From Stramenopiles sp. TOSAG23-2 (taxonomy: Eukaryota > Sar), in assembly GCA_900128395.1 (NCBI GenBank), contig LT649254.1:1-58456 (forward strand): a DNA stretch of 58,456 nucleotides, written 5' to 3'. Positions within the stretch are counted from its first letter, which is position 1, and the number at the start of each line of letters is the position of its first letter. Below the pieces are notes generated by a model, which worked only from the letters and a program-made list of their open reading frames with translations, searched no databases and had not been told where the DNA came from. Positions 12,901 through 20,534 of this stretch are shown in pieces. A program made the position numbers and the translations under genes.

Positions 12901-13071
12901 TTTACCAACTGTTGTTGGCAACCTGGATTGCATGCTTTTTGTTGGTGGATTAACTGATACCAATCTTCTTCTATTATAATCACTTTGTAGGCCTTGTTCA
13001 TCATCCTCTTCGTCGAATAACCTAGGGCTGATGGGATTCATTGGTCGACTGTTCGGTGACGTATTTTTCAT
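946..13071 (-). CDS. Axonemal dynein heavy chain, single-headed inner-arm type (DNAH3/7/12-like)
   Basis: This 4041-residue dynein motor heavy chain drives ciliary or flagellar bending by ATP-powered stepping on the neighbouring doublet. Four P-loops are visible in order: AAA1 GPAGTGKTETTKD (about residue 1390), AAA2 GEAGSGKS (about 1672), AAA3 GETGIGKS (about 2012) and AAA4 GVGGSGRKS (about 2360). AAA1 is followed by the Walker B-type CFDEFNR. Two heptad-rich helices around residues 2590-2890 form the stalk flanking the microtubule-binding tip. The protein ends in the characteristic axonemal C-terminal domain. The length and short tail match single-headed inner-arm chains rather than cytoplasmic or outer-arm chains; the exact paralogue is uncertain. 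A run of eight glycines followed by acidic residues (about 3740) interrupts the C-terminal domain. The 12.1-kb frame has no intron. The start is the first ATG after the divergent intergenic region. Confidence 0.95.
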   Translation of the reverse strand: MKNTSPNSRPMNPISPRLFDEEDDEQGLQSDYNRRRLVSVNPPTKSMQSRLPTTVGKTFQKRKERKMRVINVIAKNQVPAWEQKPSIFKYGSFETDEYKFPAQRQLVSRPGRSLRKVNNESLGVIPARPKGRVGGQGQSRIMTKTRINLGGEDWFSGEELYKTLKTSEDAIAFFAQQKNSTPIKFVFLNRAEYKKEKFRPYDLVVVPRAEASTKEHFIMSSESISIVQRGLPTEVIPLVTWMREATIFNVLTSTKCFKYYLVNKMFKRWISGVRYQLYCAKRKKIEESLFTAKATFCSPLMRIKTQLNGIHGIKVQDCLNPKAYNILAYAEKQDKAHKDATIQFENMMDELQRLVEKQCEIITKRAMHYRQMLDREDDFDAKERNRNKSLVVLKNERAERKRLYLLSKSEASMLGDFVRLVDYMISESCVEVGITTQQTLLNQLLLERKTGMFESVVSFKRDGGTTFGPNADDIINILYGKAESLINIMEHVPRILFARQLRSYLPRSFVGQAPGKLIRRDKKYLSICKSINKKLLADFEDSVEYSKQFDYMREIFEFNMSEYGAMWEGLDVKHKILQTRKSINICNGWNRDINRMRAGGAVGSIYVESRKLKNTLLPITENFLNFLKKSLLDLARHKCDAILTDLKSRNKGLEDTPEGLNLFAGYVANFKSITATKMEILAENQLTEDLYRMLHIQRVRVPADDAVQLDEMRSALVKYEELNIMANKLVYETMPEMMNSLDMKIANLNNEAEVIQGEVVVGAYEDATLEPEEVLALLNQVQQRLNTLEKSSREYTKYQEAFGKPPYAYKLLKETRAMFDIRYSVWDALKSWADKQTEWHNQYFRSIIVADLKDEVEELYRNASLYHKQIRNAVTELLKERIEGFNERLPTIMSLGNPVMKDRHWESVFKVLGKRYMSGQTFTLSQLVELKIYTFEEKVAEISGIASGEAQIEASVNSIAEGWTNIEFPIIPYREKVYILGPLDDIFVLMEDNQVSLQTMMGSKFVMGVKMQVERWTQYLSIISDTFDEWLQCQKTWMYLETIFSAEDIQEQLPDESKLFLEVDKTWKKILTDTHNNPKIMAILENEDPKEYLQTFIKCNAILDSIQKSLEDYLETKRAAFPRFYFLSNDELLEILSQTRDPQAVQPHLSKCFDAMKSLTFGKGRDASTMFAMNSPEGETVKFIEPQYAEGAVETWLLAVENAMKNTLRDQARKGFSNYPQENAIKREEWLFGYPAQSVIMIDQIFWTKVVETATKGLSTNPKALTDCLEFIVAQIDAMVDLVRGDLIKLQRKTLSAVITLDVHGRDVVRLLIRKKLDSINNFEWTRQLRYYWDTEIQDCILNQTNAKFLYAYEYLGNSMRLVVTPLTDLCYMTLTGALHLRFGGAPAGPAGTGKTETTKDLGKALARQVVVFNCSDGLDYKIMGRFFSGLAQAGAWACFDEFNRIDVEVLSVIAQQIQTIQQAIAIDAERFMFEGGEIRLNSNFGVFITMNPGYAGRTELPDNLKALFRPVAMMVPDYRMIAEIVLFSQGFANALPLSNKMSQLYQLSSEQLSKQDHYDFGMRAVKSVLVAAGQLKRKEPETNEDLLLIRAMRDSNVPKFLEQDLPLFRGILKDLFPGVEVPYVDYGKLQEAIENQICQLKLQPVKSFVEKVIQVHETQLVRHGMMVVGEAGSGKSVNVLVLSNALGQLQEEGVVDKDDFFRKVTTDRLNPKAITAGQLYGEFNLMTGEWFDGLVPNLVRRAKADKSGNRHWILFDGPVDAVWIENMNTVLDDNKTLCLANSERIKMPDGLHMMFEVQDLSQASPATVSRCGMVFMEQVHIGSEALIAAWMEQICNVRIPNNAEYCLRLIKKYVAPIIIFLDETGGEKVKLTEGHRMATFLNMMTSLMREDRGISDSHSNVYEAININFCFACIWALAGNTHDDARAQVDEFLKSHLSQLLGSAASGRSVFDIVVNNEEAKLVSWESVMPPFAYDNNLPYFDLVVPTEDTTKYTYLLEATTLSGFNTLFLGETGIGKSIITQNFLDVKVGADSLASCTINYSAQTTPANLREIFETRLEKKRKNLLGPPAGKNMVIFVDDLNMPVLEEYGAQPPNELLRQVIDDKGYYDVEKVGLFKNIERTNVIAACAPPGGGRSDVTERLTRHFHTIWLTELSAKSMKHIFASILGGFLKSEIPELAGNVGKLVDGSIELYLGIQQNLLPTPSKSHYTYNLRDLSQVFQGILMVTSESVNTEEQIINLWLHELARVFRDRLINIEDRTWVNKLCKKLLLQYFEVEVEISAFDNLLFGDYLDPDRIKYGEVNNKAAFKAALNEQLEEYNISYSPKMNLVFFDDAISHISRLARILRQPRGNALLVGVGGSGRKSLTRLASFMAGYRCSSIEITKTYDRTVWFDDLKVVLLEAGCQNKPVVFLFSDTQIVMEAFLEDINNLLNAGDIPNIYLPEEIEKIINATRPLAVKAGKSERRDDVYAYYVSLVRQNLRVVLAFSPIGDSFRNRCRMFPSLVNCCTIDWFDPWPEDALFSVALQYLGGERGKELQIEEHVQNICDVAVKIHRSVEVSTAQYFKEVRRHNYTTPTSYLELLQLFQTMLQEQRVIATDNLARYENGLKKLRETEVLVEGLKVELIEMQPVLKQAQIDTEELMKKVTLDQAQADIAKAEAEKDKAAAIEVAKEVNLIKEDCEKDLGEAMPAYYSAVESLDALDKKSIQEIKSFANPPEMVEFTLNAVCIMFGVKPNWKEAKNLMNDMKFLDKLKNYDKDHIPKSKIRKLKPFMKNKNFTPEKVEKVSAAAKSLCMWVRAMHTYDRVAKTIAPKRKKLAKAEAQLEAVNVQLQEKQNALAKVEQRVADLQAMFQESENKKQELEEKTRLTLIQMERAQQLMSGLAGEKVRWLETVVVLNSDITNLVGNIGVAAGAVAYLGPFTAPFRNALIDEWVETTRKLNVPVDDNFNLQRILADPVEVREWTMMSLPADDFSIENGIFATRGRRWPLMIDPQAQANRWIKNLYKEQNLQIIKLNDSNYLRTLENAIRYGAPVLLENVEERLDPALEPILLKQIIKRGGQMVLSLGDSEIPYSEDFKFFITTKLPNPHYLPELCIKVTIVNFTVTLKGLEDQLLVDVIVHERPDLERKKDQLVLSIASDKSELKEIEDTILYMLANASGNILDDEDLINSLDASKVTSDTIQERMIEAEATTKEIFEAREGYRVIATRASVLYFVIAALANIDPMYQYSLQYYQSLYQMRLEKSEKSDDLKKRLNILIDDITKSVFINICRGLFGRHKLLFAFQIAVDILKHKGDISHAEWKTFLIGAPDVELSEEIHVDSPFHLFTHPHKARASVHSLETQFESSFEGLLADVDGRGQMWTDYITSPIIGSIDPPAPWNDKLNNFEKLLLLRTLKPEHLTSAAKKFIGASLGEEFKSPPGFDLSGSYADSTCRIPMIFVLSSGADPMDYLLSLAETVEKKSTMRIVSLGQGQGPVAEGHMKEASLSGEWVCLQNCHLAVSWLGKLEKLLEASVDEDVADEYRLWLTSMPTNKFPVSILQNGIKITNEPPQGIKANLTRTFQDMTDAEYGNCTKTVPWRKLLYGLAFYNAMILERRKFGAIGWNIPYGWMNSDLKTAIMQLRLYLEGQEETPFDTLNVMVGDVTYGGRITDKQDKVTNKCLLSKFFRPEALTDGYQMCGSDDYLMPSGDATLKDVREMISGLPDLEAPGVFGMHENASITFRQKQTRMLLDTVITMSNGGGGGGGGDDDSGNNEKEVMLATKSMMERLPDVVFNFKKSHPDTFAVSKTGGINSLGVFCKQECEQFENLIKVIRRSLYDVQRALQGFIIMSPSLESVYVSFIYQRVPKMWEDAGYPCLKPLRSWTEDFFLRIKNLQSWVYDGPKLSYWLSGLFFPQGFLTSVLQMYARDRSVAIDLLGFTTEVCKFYEEDVKEEPEYGSYIHGLFMQGAKYDVEIDSVIEAAPGDLFDRFPVIWLKPVLNEEKDVEGLFRCPLYKTSLRAGTLSTTGHSTNFVVALHIPSNKPADHWIRRGCAMLCMLDD

Positions 13072-13725
13072 ATTTACTGTTTTTCTATTATAAAGTTATA
13101 TTTATTTAAATAGATTCAAATTACTTTATAAGCAATGTATTGTTCTTGACTATATAATACATATATAATATATATATTAATATCACATACATATATATTA
13201 CATATATATATATATATATGATATTTATGTCGTATCTAAAAACTTAATTGCATGTCAATAGTATTACCAAAAAGTGTATTAGTGGTATTAATATTGTGAT
13301 AAAAGCAAGTAACTACCGCAGTTTGTTTTGCTGGTTTGATCACAACTTTAACTGCCAAAAAAAAGGCTGAGAAAAAAAGGAGAGAAAAAGCTGAAAAACC
13401 CCTTAAGTATTAAAAACGCTATTAATACATCACTACCAGTATAAAAATACCATTATTATCATACCTGTGTACTCTACCAGTCTTTTTAATCTGGAAATTG
13501 TTCGCAATAATAATACGTTAATAAAAAGCAATATTATTATTATTATATTATTAATAATAATAAATATTTTAATTTATCCAGTAAAAGTATTTCTATAATT
13601 AGAAATAATCAGTTGATAATAAATGCCAATGTAGTAAAAGTAAAATGCACCGAAACAGTTTAATACTAGTTATATCAGTTGATGAATAGGATATGTAAAA
13701 TAATAAGTACCAACGCAAATTAAAT
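13072..13725. promoter_or_regulatory. Divergent intergenic region between dynein and ankyrin/FN3 genes
   Basis: This 654-bp AT-rich spacer separates two divergent genes and presumably carries both promoters. It contains a TA-type microsatellite (about 13140-13220) and A-rich runs. No defined transcription-factor site could be recognised. Shared cis control of two cilium-type genes is an inference. Confidence 0.4.
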
Positions 13726-15978
13726 ATGTTTAACTTTCAACCCCCTGTAAAAAAAATGGATAAATCCAAAGCACCACGTGTTATTAAGAATAGAAATGAC
13801 TCATTTATTGACGCTGCATATGAAGGTAAAATGAAAACTATAATTAAAATGTTAAAAGCAGGACAACCGGTTGATGCGCTTCACTCTTACACCCAAACAA
13901 CAGCATTGAGCGCAGCTATTGATCGAGGTCATTATGCAACATCTAGAACTCTTTTGAAATTCAAAGCTGATCCTAATCATAGACATCCCATAACTGGTGA
14001 AACTGCACTGCATCGAGCAGCTGCAAGGGGAGATCCTAAAATAGTTTCTGCCTTGCTTGAAAATAATCCTACAGCGGATCGTCATATCATAAGCAAGGCG
14101 AATCAAAAGCCGATAGATTTAGCAAGAGAATATCAATGGTTGGAAGTATCAGACATTTTACGGGAGCCACCATCCCAGCCTTTAGTCATTAATATTGATA
14201 CTACACCGTCTATGGGATATGTAACATGGAATGCTGCCAACGATAACGGAACTCCGATTGATTTTTATGAACTTGTATATCGTCCATCAATACACCAAAC
14301 TGAATACAGCACAGGAATAGATCCAGTGACCAAAGTTAAATATTGGCATCATAGAGAGACACACGAAGAGAAATGGGCGAAGCCAGATGAACCGTATGAA
14401 GATCCGGTTACGCAAGTTGCACAAGGTAACGATGCACCTGTTCGACCTGGTGGCATATATTCTAAACATTGGATACGTGATAGTAAAATTGTGGAAAATA
14501 AGTTTGAGATACCAAATTTACATCCTTCATATGTATATTTTTTACTAATCCGCGCACAAAGTGCAGCTGGTTGGGGACCATATAGTCGAGTTATGACTTT
14601 TGTTGCAAATGATGACATAACTAGCGAGCCAAGCACCCCGACTTTATGGTCCATGACTGCACGTGCTATCACAATAGCATGGAAACGCCCGGAAATAGAA
14701 AATGGAGGACACATTATATTTTATCAAGTTGATATGGTAAAAGGAAACACCATGGAAGGAAATCAAATCGAATGGGAAAAAGTAACCGATAAACTCAGAG
14801 GTGAGCCAGAGCCTAAATATCGTATAAATGGATTAAAATCAGGTGCAGAATATAGATTTCGCGTTCGTGGCAAAAATAAAACTGGTTGGTCTGAGTGGAG
14901 TGGTATAAGTGAGAGTTTTAAAACAAATGTTGCCCCGAGCATTCTTCATCGTTCAAAATCTTCGATCACAATTCATTGGATGGATTGGAGTACAGGAGAT
15001 CCTGAAAATTTAGTAGGATTTGAAGTGCAAGCATTTAGCATTCCAGAAGTACCGGAAGATGGTGATGAAGGAGAATTTCGCGGTGATCCTAAGTCTGATG
15101 ATTTGGCATCACGACTTGGTATACCTGGAGGTGAAGTCGGAAATTTGCCTTGGGAAATTTTAACTAGCACATGTAAAGATACACGATTTAAGCATGAAGG
15201 TTTATTACCGCATAGGGAATTCTGTTATAGAGTGCGAACATGTTTTAAAGATAGTGGTTGGGATCCATGGGAAAATGCGGGAGAGACAAAAGTATTTTTT
15301 ACAAAAGCTGCCGAGCCTGATCCTCCAGCTCAAATCATGTTGGTTGCGGGAACGGTGACGCATGAGTCAATGATTTTTCGTTGGGGTGATCCACGAGCAA
15401 ATGGTCAACCTATTGATTCATATAAAATATATTATAGAAAACATGATGTGGAAGAATGGACTGAAGATCCAACTATTATTGAAAGGCGTGATGTTGAAGG
15501 TAAAGCAAACGTCGGTATACATATTTTACCAGGTGAATTTGAAGTACATAACTTGGACTACGATACAGATTACCAATTTGCTATCAAAGCACATAATAAA
15601 ATAGGATGGAGCGTTTTAGGAGAAGAGACTGAGTTTCATGGTACTCTAGCACTCGAACCACCAGGTAAACCTCGTATAGTGACATGCACAGATACACTTG
15701 CTACTATTGAATGGGATCCTCCGTATTTAACAGGTAGACCGGTTGATAAATATGATTTACAGCAGAGGCGATGGAGATTCCAAAGTGGGTTGTATTCCCC
15801 TATGGATTGGACATTAGTGGAACGCACAAAAGAACCATGTTCATTAGTGCGTGAGTTAATGCCAACTGCAATATATGAATTTCGTGTATTAGCACATACA
15901 TACGCAGCTGATCTTCCCCAACAATGGAGCCAGCCAAGTGAGAATAGTGAGAAATGCGATATGCGAAGGCGCTTATGA
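13726..15978 (+). CDS. Ankyrin-repeat and multiple fibronectin type III domain protein
   Basis: A 750-residue protein with ankyrin repeats at about 25-150 (AAYEGKMKTIIKMLKAG, TALHRAAARGDPKIVSALLE), followed by about five FN3 domains to the C-terminus. The FN3 units show the recurring 'W..P..NG..I..Y.v' and 'Y.fRV.A.N..GWS' pattern. A segment at about 190-230, with YWHHRETHEEKWAKP, resembles the second half of a WW domain and seems inserted in the first FN3 unit. Ankyrin plus FN3 is seen in the ciliary/testis protein FANK1, but with the domains in the opposite order. The protein has no signal peptide or membrane segment, so it is probably an intracellular scaffold. Divergent pairing with dynein suggests a flagellar role, which is inference only. 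Confidence 0.8.
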   Translation: MFNFQPPVKKMDKSKAPRVIKNRNDSFIDAAYEGKMKTIIKMLKAGQPVDALHSYTQTTALSAAIDRGHYATSRTLLKFKADPNHRHPITGETALHRAAARGDPKIVSALLENNPTADRHIISKANQKPIDLAREYQWLEVSDILREPPSQPLVINIDTTPSMGYVTWNAANDNGTPIDFYELVYRPSIHQTEYSTGIDPVTKVKYWHHRETHEEKWAKPDEPYEDPVTQVAQGNDAPVRPGGIYSKHWIRDSKIVENKFEIPNLHPSYVYFLLIRAQSAAGWGPYSRVMTFVANDDITSEPSTPTLWSMTARAITIAWKRPEIENGGHIIFYQVDMVKGNTMEGNQIEWEKVTDKLRGEPEPKYRINGLKSGAEYRFRVRGKNKTGWSEWSGISESFKTNVAPSILHRSKSSITIHWMDWSTGDPENLVGFEVQAFSIPEVPEDGDEGEFRGDPKSDDLASRLGIPGGEVGNLPWEILTSTCKDTRFKHEGLLPHREFCYRVRTCFKDSGWDPWENAGETKVFFTKAAEPDPPAQIMLVAGTVTHESMIFRWGDPRANGQPIDSYKIYYRKHDVEEWTEDPTIIERRDVEGKANVGIHILPGEFEVHNLDYDTDYQFAIKAHNKIGWSVLGEETEFHGTLALEPPGKPRIVTCTDTLATIEWDPPYLTGRPVDKYDLQQRRWRFQSGLYSPMDWTLVERTKEPCSLVRELMPTAIYEFRVLAHTYAADLPQQWSQPSENSEKCDMRRRL

Positions 15979-16322
15979 TTTTTGTAAAATACTACGAGCC
16001 CGAGATCGTACTGCTTGGATAATTTTAAAAATTAATATATATTATATATATATATAATATATATATATATGCATATAGTATGGTTAAGCATATACATATA
16101 TATACATATATGCATATTATAAATATTTTATAATGTTTTGTGTGTTAAAATCTACGCGTAAGTTATATATCATATATAAATAATTTTACTTCCCGGTGCT
16201 AAGTAAATAAAATACGGAGTAAAATATTAAAAAATACAAAAAGTAAAAAATATTAATTGTCTCTGGAGCATTTTTAGTATTTACCACGGGCCGACACGAG
16301 AGTAATTACCCTTTTTTAAAAC
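15979..16322. other. AT-rich convergent intergenic region
   Basis: This region lies between two convergent genes. It contains TA microsatellite tracts (about 16035-16120) and AT-rich sequence expected to hold both 3' ends. Nothing else was recognised. Confidence 0.5.
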
Positions 16323-17455
16323 TTAAATTGTATACTCATCATCATCATCATTTTCCGCAATAGAGTACCCACCACCGCCAAAGCGTGGGTTTGTATCAAC
16401 TGATTTATTCATCTGAATTGGTGGCATATTCTTATTTATCATCATATTTCCACGAGCACCGATATTAGCTTCTCTTGGTGGCGGCAGTATTTTTGGTGGC
16501 ATCGGATGAGAACTTTGCATTGTCATTGTTGATGGTTGAAGCATAGATAGAACTTTATTATTATTGTTATTCACGATGGGACTCCCTTGACCACTACTGT
16601 AATCGAGATGATTTTCCTCACCTCCAGATTGAAGAATAATTAAACGACTTAGCTTAGTAGCAATAGTTTCTAACCTTGCAATTTGATCTGTAATTGAATT
16701 TGCTGAAATATCTCCAGGTGTATCAATATACATACCTGCACCATTTTGTTGCAAACCTGATTTTTCTTCAATGACTTCATCAACTTGCAACCCAACTTTC
16801 TCATTCTTGTTAGATTTTGATTCTTTTTTTTCATCCTCCTCATGATGGGAAGAGAAATCATCTTCGCCACTGCTGCTGCTGCTGCTGCTGTCATCATCAT
16901 CTTCTTCTTTATCATATCATAATCTTTTAGCGAAATGTAAAAACGCCGTCCAGAATCTTTTAATGTTACTAATGCTTCTTCCCCTCTATACATTGATAAG
17001 ATTGCATTTTCAATGAGTGTATTACGTACAAACGAGTCTATGTCGTCTACATCAAGATTTTTACTCTTACCATTTTGAACTATCGTTTCCGCTAAACGAT
17101 GTGGATGTTTAGATAAAGGAAGTATATGTTCATCTAAATCATTCACAGTACTTAAATTGATAGTATCCCCTTTGGATTTTGGATAATCACAAAAACTAAC
17201 AATAACTTTATGCTCAGGAGAAGGTCTGCGGAATGAGTGTGTTGTATCCCATCCTTGAACCAATACAACTTTTGATACTTTATCTTCCTCGGATAACATG
17301 ACATGATAATGTGAATCAACGAACGAATATGTCGCAGTCACATCAAACTCTTCAATTTTTGAGATATCAATAACGTCATCCGGTTCCTCTTGTTTATCAT
17401 CTTTCCCCCTTCCTTTTTCCATTTGGAGTTGTACTTCTTTTGTCTTTCGCGACAT
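16323..17455 (-). CDS. Unrecognised acidic protein, frameshifted by a 5-bp duplication
   Basis: Two overlapping frames form one gene. The first frame reads from ATG 17455 to about 16910, a folded-looking domain with a SFVDSHYHVML segment. It then degenerates into Ala/Met/Lys-rich sequence. The correct continuation lies in another frame, as an Asp/Ser-rich acidic linker and then a Gln/Asn/Pro-rich tail ending at 16323. The switch point holds a direct duplication of ATGAT (ATGATATGAT, about 16910-16920). Removing one copy gives a clean 375-codon frame of exactly divisible length. The C-terminal half includes a short amphipathic helix (about 16650-16690). I do not recognise the family. The frameshift may be a sequencing or assembly error, a strain mutation, or (less likely) unannotated splicing. 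Confidence 0.65.
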
Positions 17456-17860
17456 GGTTGTATGATGTGTTTGTATATATTGATGATATATATTGTAGGT
17501 GTTTAAGTATATATATATATCTATCTTTTTAAATTATCCACATGTGAATATGTATCTATATATATAGCTATTATATATGGCCAGTTTGGATCTTAAAATT
17601 AGAAAAAAAGTAGTATTTAGCTGCTATTGTAGTACTGTAACATCACTGGTACTCACTGGTGCTGAAAGTACTTCATTTAAATTTTCAGGTTAACAACCAC
17701 ATCAGATGCTCAACTCAAAGGCCATGCCCTGGCCCAGCTAGAGCTAGAGCTAGCTAGCTCTAGCTAGATCTAATTAAGGCTGGCCCGGCTGGGCATGCTC
17801 TGGCCCAGCTGGCCTACATAAGCTCAATGGGTACCAGGTGGTATGAGAAGAAAACCTTAA
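17456..17860. other. Intergenic region with a GC-rich palindromic island
   Basis: AT-rich sequence gives way to a GC-rich island at 17720-17815. The island contains the direct repeat CATGCYCTGGCCCAGCT at 17723-17739 and 17794-17810. Between the copies lie nested palindromes made of GAGCTAG and CTAGCTC units. No coding sequence was seen. The island is described separately. Confidence 0.6.
17720..17815. repeat. GC-rich palindromic island 1
   Basis: Roughly 95 bp of GC-rich sequence stands in an otherwise AT-rich region. It has direct repeats of CATGCYCTGGCCCAGCT flanking an AGCTAG-based palindrome. The left arm and a GGCCCGGCTGGGCATG segment on the right can base-pair into a long hairpin. A second island near 25.3 kb shares the GCCCAGCT core. 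Confidence 0.6.
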
Positions 17861-18610
17861 CGATCTGCATTTTTAAATACTGGCTTACCGACAAATGTTT
17901 TTACAAAAGCGTTAGTTGAAGTAAAAATTATTGAAAAACCGGATCGACGAGTCAGAAGAATGTTACTGGCATCGTCAATTACTGTTGAAACATCGGTGAG
18001 TGTTCCAAATAAACAATATTCTCCTGCGTCTGAAAGTGGAAATACAGCAAATCTGTTATCATTGAAAGGTATTATTTTAACAAAAGTAACCAATTTGAAA
18101 GTAAATTCAGATGGATTGGTAGACAAGTTGAAGGAACAAGGTTTGCCTGTTGAAAGTATCACATTGACGAAAGATCTATCGACTACATTTGAGGAAGGAA
18201 TCGATACTTCAGATGAAGTTGTAAGCACAAACAAAGAAGAGGGATTATCTTGGGTGCAAATACTTCTAATTCTGATTGGAATATGCGTAGTTGTCATGTC
18301 TATATTTATGATATATAGAAACGAACGGAAAAAATGTTCGATAAGAGCTGCAGAAAGAGCAGCAGAAAGAGCAGCATTAGAGAAAAAAAAATTTAGTAAG
18401 ATGAAGATGCAAAAAAACCCTTTACGAAGACAATCTCAAGTAAATTCATTCTTAGAAAATACTGGTGGGTCTTTAGTAGTTGATGAGAAACTAACTGTCG
18501 AAATGATAAAAGTAAAGGGTGGAAAACCTGATTATGATGTCAACGATCCTACCGTGTTAACATTGCGCTCTTCATTGACAAAAAATGGCAAAAACAGAGT
18601 GCTTATTTAA
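17861..18610 (+). pseudogene. C-terminal fragment of a single-pass cell-surface protein
   Basis: An open frame with no upstream start runs from the in-frame stop at 17858-17860 to TAA at 18610. The first possible ATG is at 17960. The first part (FTKALVEVKIIEKPDRRVRRMLL, then a beta-rich stretch) resembles the end of an 'RR-LL' domain that recurs in large algal and oomycete surface proteins. A hydrophobic helix at about residues 96-118 counted from 17960 is followed by RNERKK and a basic cytoplasmic tail with AERAAERAALEKKK. The expected larger extracellular region is missing. The frame begins just after the GC-rich island, so the gene is either 5'-truncated or has an unseen upstream exon. Expression of the short product from 17960 cannot be excluded. 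Confidence 0.5.
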
Positions 18611-18653
18611 AAAAATGAGTGTCCGACCGAGGGGGTTATATATATATAATCTT

Positions 18654-19736
18654 TTACGAAAAAGATTTTTTATTTTCAACAAGAAATCGCAAATGTTTTC
18701 CTTTCACTTTATCTTTAAATGCAATATATAAATCACTTTTCATACCACTATTATTCTTCAATTGATTAATTGCCATACATTCAGTCATCATTGATATTGA
18801 ATCACCCGTTACAATAATTTTACTTGACATTGATAATGCCATTTGATATGGATTATCAATTCCATCTAATTCAGAATTTCTCCATATACGTATAGATACA
18901 TTTTTTTTGTATTCAAATTGAATACTATCTAGCATTTTAAAAATATTTTCTGAAGTTCGTCTAGAACATATTATATACAATATAGTTTCATGACCATTAG
19001 GAACATGGTTTGTTATAAATGTGGATATCATCTTTTTTACATCGTTTTCATCATATATACAATTTTTATGTTGTCCACCGATTATTACAGTAGAACAAAA
19101 AATTTGATCCTGATTATTATTATTTTTCTCATTATTTTTTACACAGTTTAAGTCATCCCATTTCTTTTTCCCTTGAGTTACCCATTCCATATCAATACCA
19201 TGAAGTGAACCTGGTATTGTATCTACATTACCAGCAATTTCTGGACGAAACCATTTATTTCCAGTTAAATCATGTTTGGGTGTAATGATACGATTGAAAT
19301 ATTTTGGTGAAACACGTGGATGTTGAATTTGAATGTTGAAAGTTGTTGATTTAGAATTGAATCTAATAAATGTATTAATTGGTGCAGTAAGACGACCACA
19401 ACCAATAACCAGGTCTGGATATCCATTTTCATGATTATATAAAATGTCTTCAATCATCTCGTAATTGTAACCAAACCATAATATATTGTTAAAAGATGAG
19501 AGCATAGGAATTTTACACAAACATTTCCATAAAAAAATATGTACAGCAGGTGGAATGCTTTTATACAATTTATTTTTTGGCAAAATTCTTACAATTTCTG
19601 GTGATGTTGTTGTCAATTTGTTAATTTGTCGTTCACTCCCTCCATTTATTTGCGATCCAAGACGTTTCCATAATGCCTTTGCTTGATTTTCTGCACCAGC
19701 AGTTCCATCTCCTAGTATCAATACACGGCGAAACAT
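18654..19736 (-). CDS. ELM1-like mitochondrial fission family protein (DUF1022)
   Basis: A 360-residue protein with the family pattern throughout: LGDGTAGAENQAKAL (8-22) at the N-terminus, then PDLVIGCGRLTAP (107-119) and IQIQHPRVSP. It continues with a HDL...GSLHGI segment, VIIGGQ, SRRTSENIF and the C-terminal GDSISMMTECMA. The two halves look like a GT-B-style glycosyltransferase fold. Plant ELM1 recruits DRP3 dynamin to the mitochondrial surface, while bacterial homologues are of uncertain function. The fission role here is transferred from plants and may not hold. The Asn-rich linker (about 205-215) is lineage-specific low complexity. It is convergent with the upstream surface-protein fragment, 43 bp apart. 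Confidence 0.85.
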   Translation of the reverse strand: MFRRVLILGDGTAGAENQAKALWKRLGSQINGGSERQINKLTTTSPEIVRILPKNKLYKSIPPAVHIFLWKCLCKIPMLSSFNNILWFGYNYEMIEDILYNHENGYPDLVIGCGRLTAPINTFIRFNSKSTTFNIQIQHPRVSPKYFNRIITPKHDLTGNKWFRPEIAGNVDTIPGSLHGIDMEWVTQGKKKWDDLNCVKNNEKNNNNQDQIFCSTVIIGGQHKNCIYDENDVKKMISTFITNHVPNGHETILYIICSRRTSENIFKMLDSIQFEYKKNVSIRIWRNSELDGIDNPYQMALSMSSKIIVTGDSISMMTECMAINQLKNNSGMKSDLYIAFKDKVKGKHLRFLVENKKSFS

Positions 19737-20534
19737 TTTTATTATGATGTCTCTATTGTCACTATGTTTTTTGGTATATAATAACTAGATATATAAAATA
19801 ATTATTATTAGCATTATTTATTTATTTTATTTTATTTTAGTCTATGTTATATATAGCTTTTATAGCGGTAGCATCTGTGGCCGCCAGCTATCTCTCTCTT
19901 ACTCCTCTCAGTATCTATAATATAACGTGTTCTCCGCCAGTGCTTGCAATAGCAAGTGCATAGCATTAAACATAATTTGAAAAAATCAAAAAAAAATGTT
20001 TTTTATTCGGTTCATCACCAGGTATAACAATGGTGCCAATAAATGTTAGCTAATAATAATTCCCAACTGGAACTGATTAGTATATATATGATGGAACATC
20101 AAAACAAAGCAGACATATACATGTTTGATAACACATATATAAATAGATATATATTTAACTTTCTTCAGTACTGCGAAGGTTTAAACAATTTCAAAGATGC
20201 GTAGTGATTAATAATAATTATTTCACAAATGCAATATAATTATATATATCTCAGTACGTTATGTTATTATGAATGATTATTTCACGTATGCAATATAATC
20301 TTTCAAATAATATTATTGATGTAAATACCAACGGATCCGTCCAGAAATAAACATATATATTTATATACATATTATTAAGCATGTAATGGTATGATTCGAT
20401 GATGAGAAATCATATAGGTACTAAACTGATTCGATTAGTGAGATTATTAACGCATTTAATGGTCCTGATATAGATGTCGATAAAAAAAAGTGCATTTTGG
20501 AAGTAAATGCTTGAAAAACCGTGTGTTTATGTGA
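19737..20534. other. AT-rich intergenic region
   Basis: About 800 bp with no supported gene. A TTATTTCAC...TGCAATATAAT motif occurs twice (about 20218-20240 and 20277-20300) as an imperfect direct repeat. There are many TA-rich tracts. A 25-codon open piece near 20441-20511 was too short to interpret. Confidence 0.5.

Noticed and set aside
946-13071. Several plus-strand ORFs of 60-149 codons inside the dynein gene
   Set aside because: Antisense shadows of the conserved dynein frame.
20441-20511. Short plus-strand open piece containing a DIDVDKKK segment
   Set aside because: Only about 25 codons, no start, no recognisable domain; too little to call.
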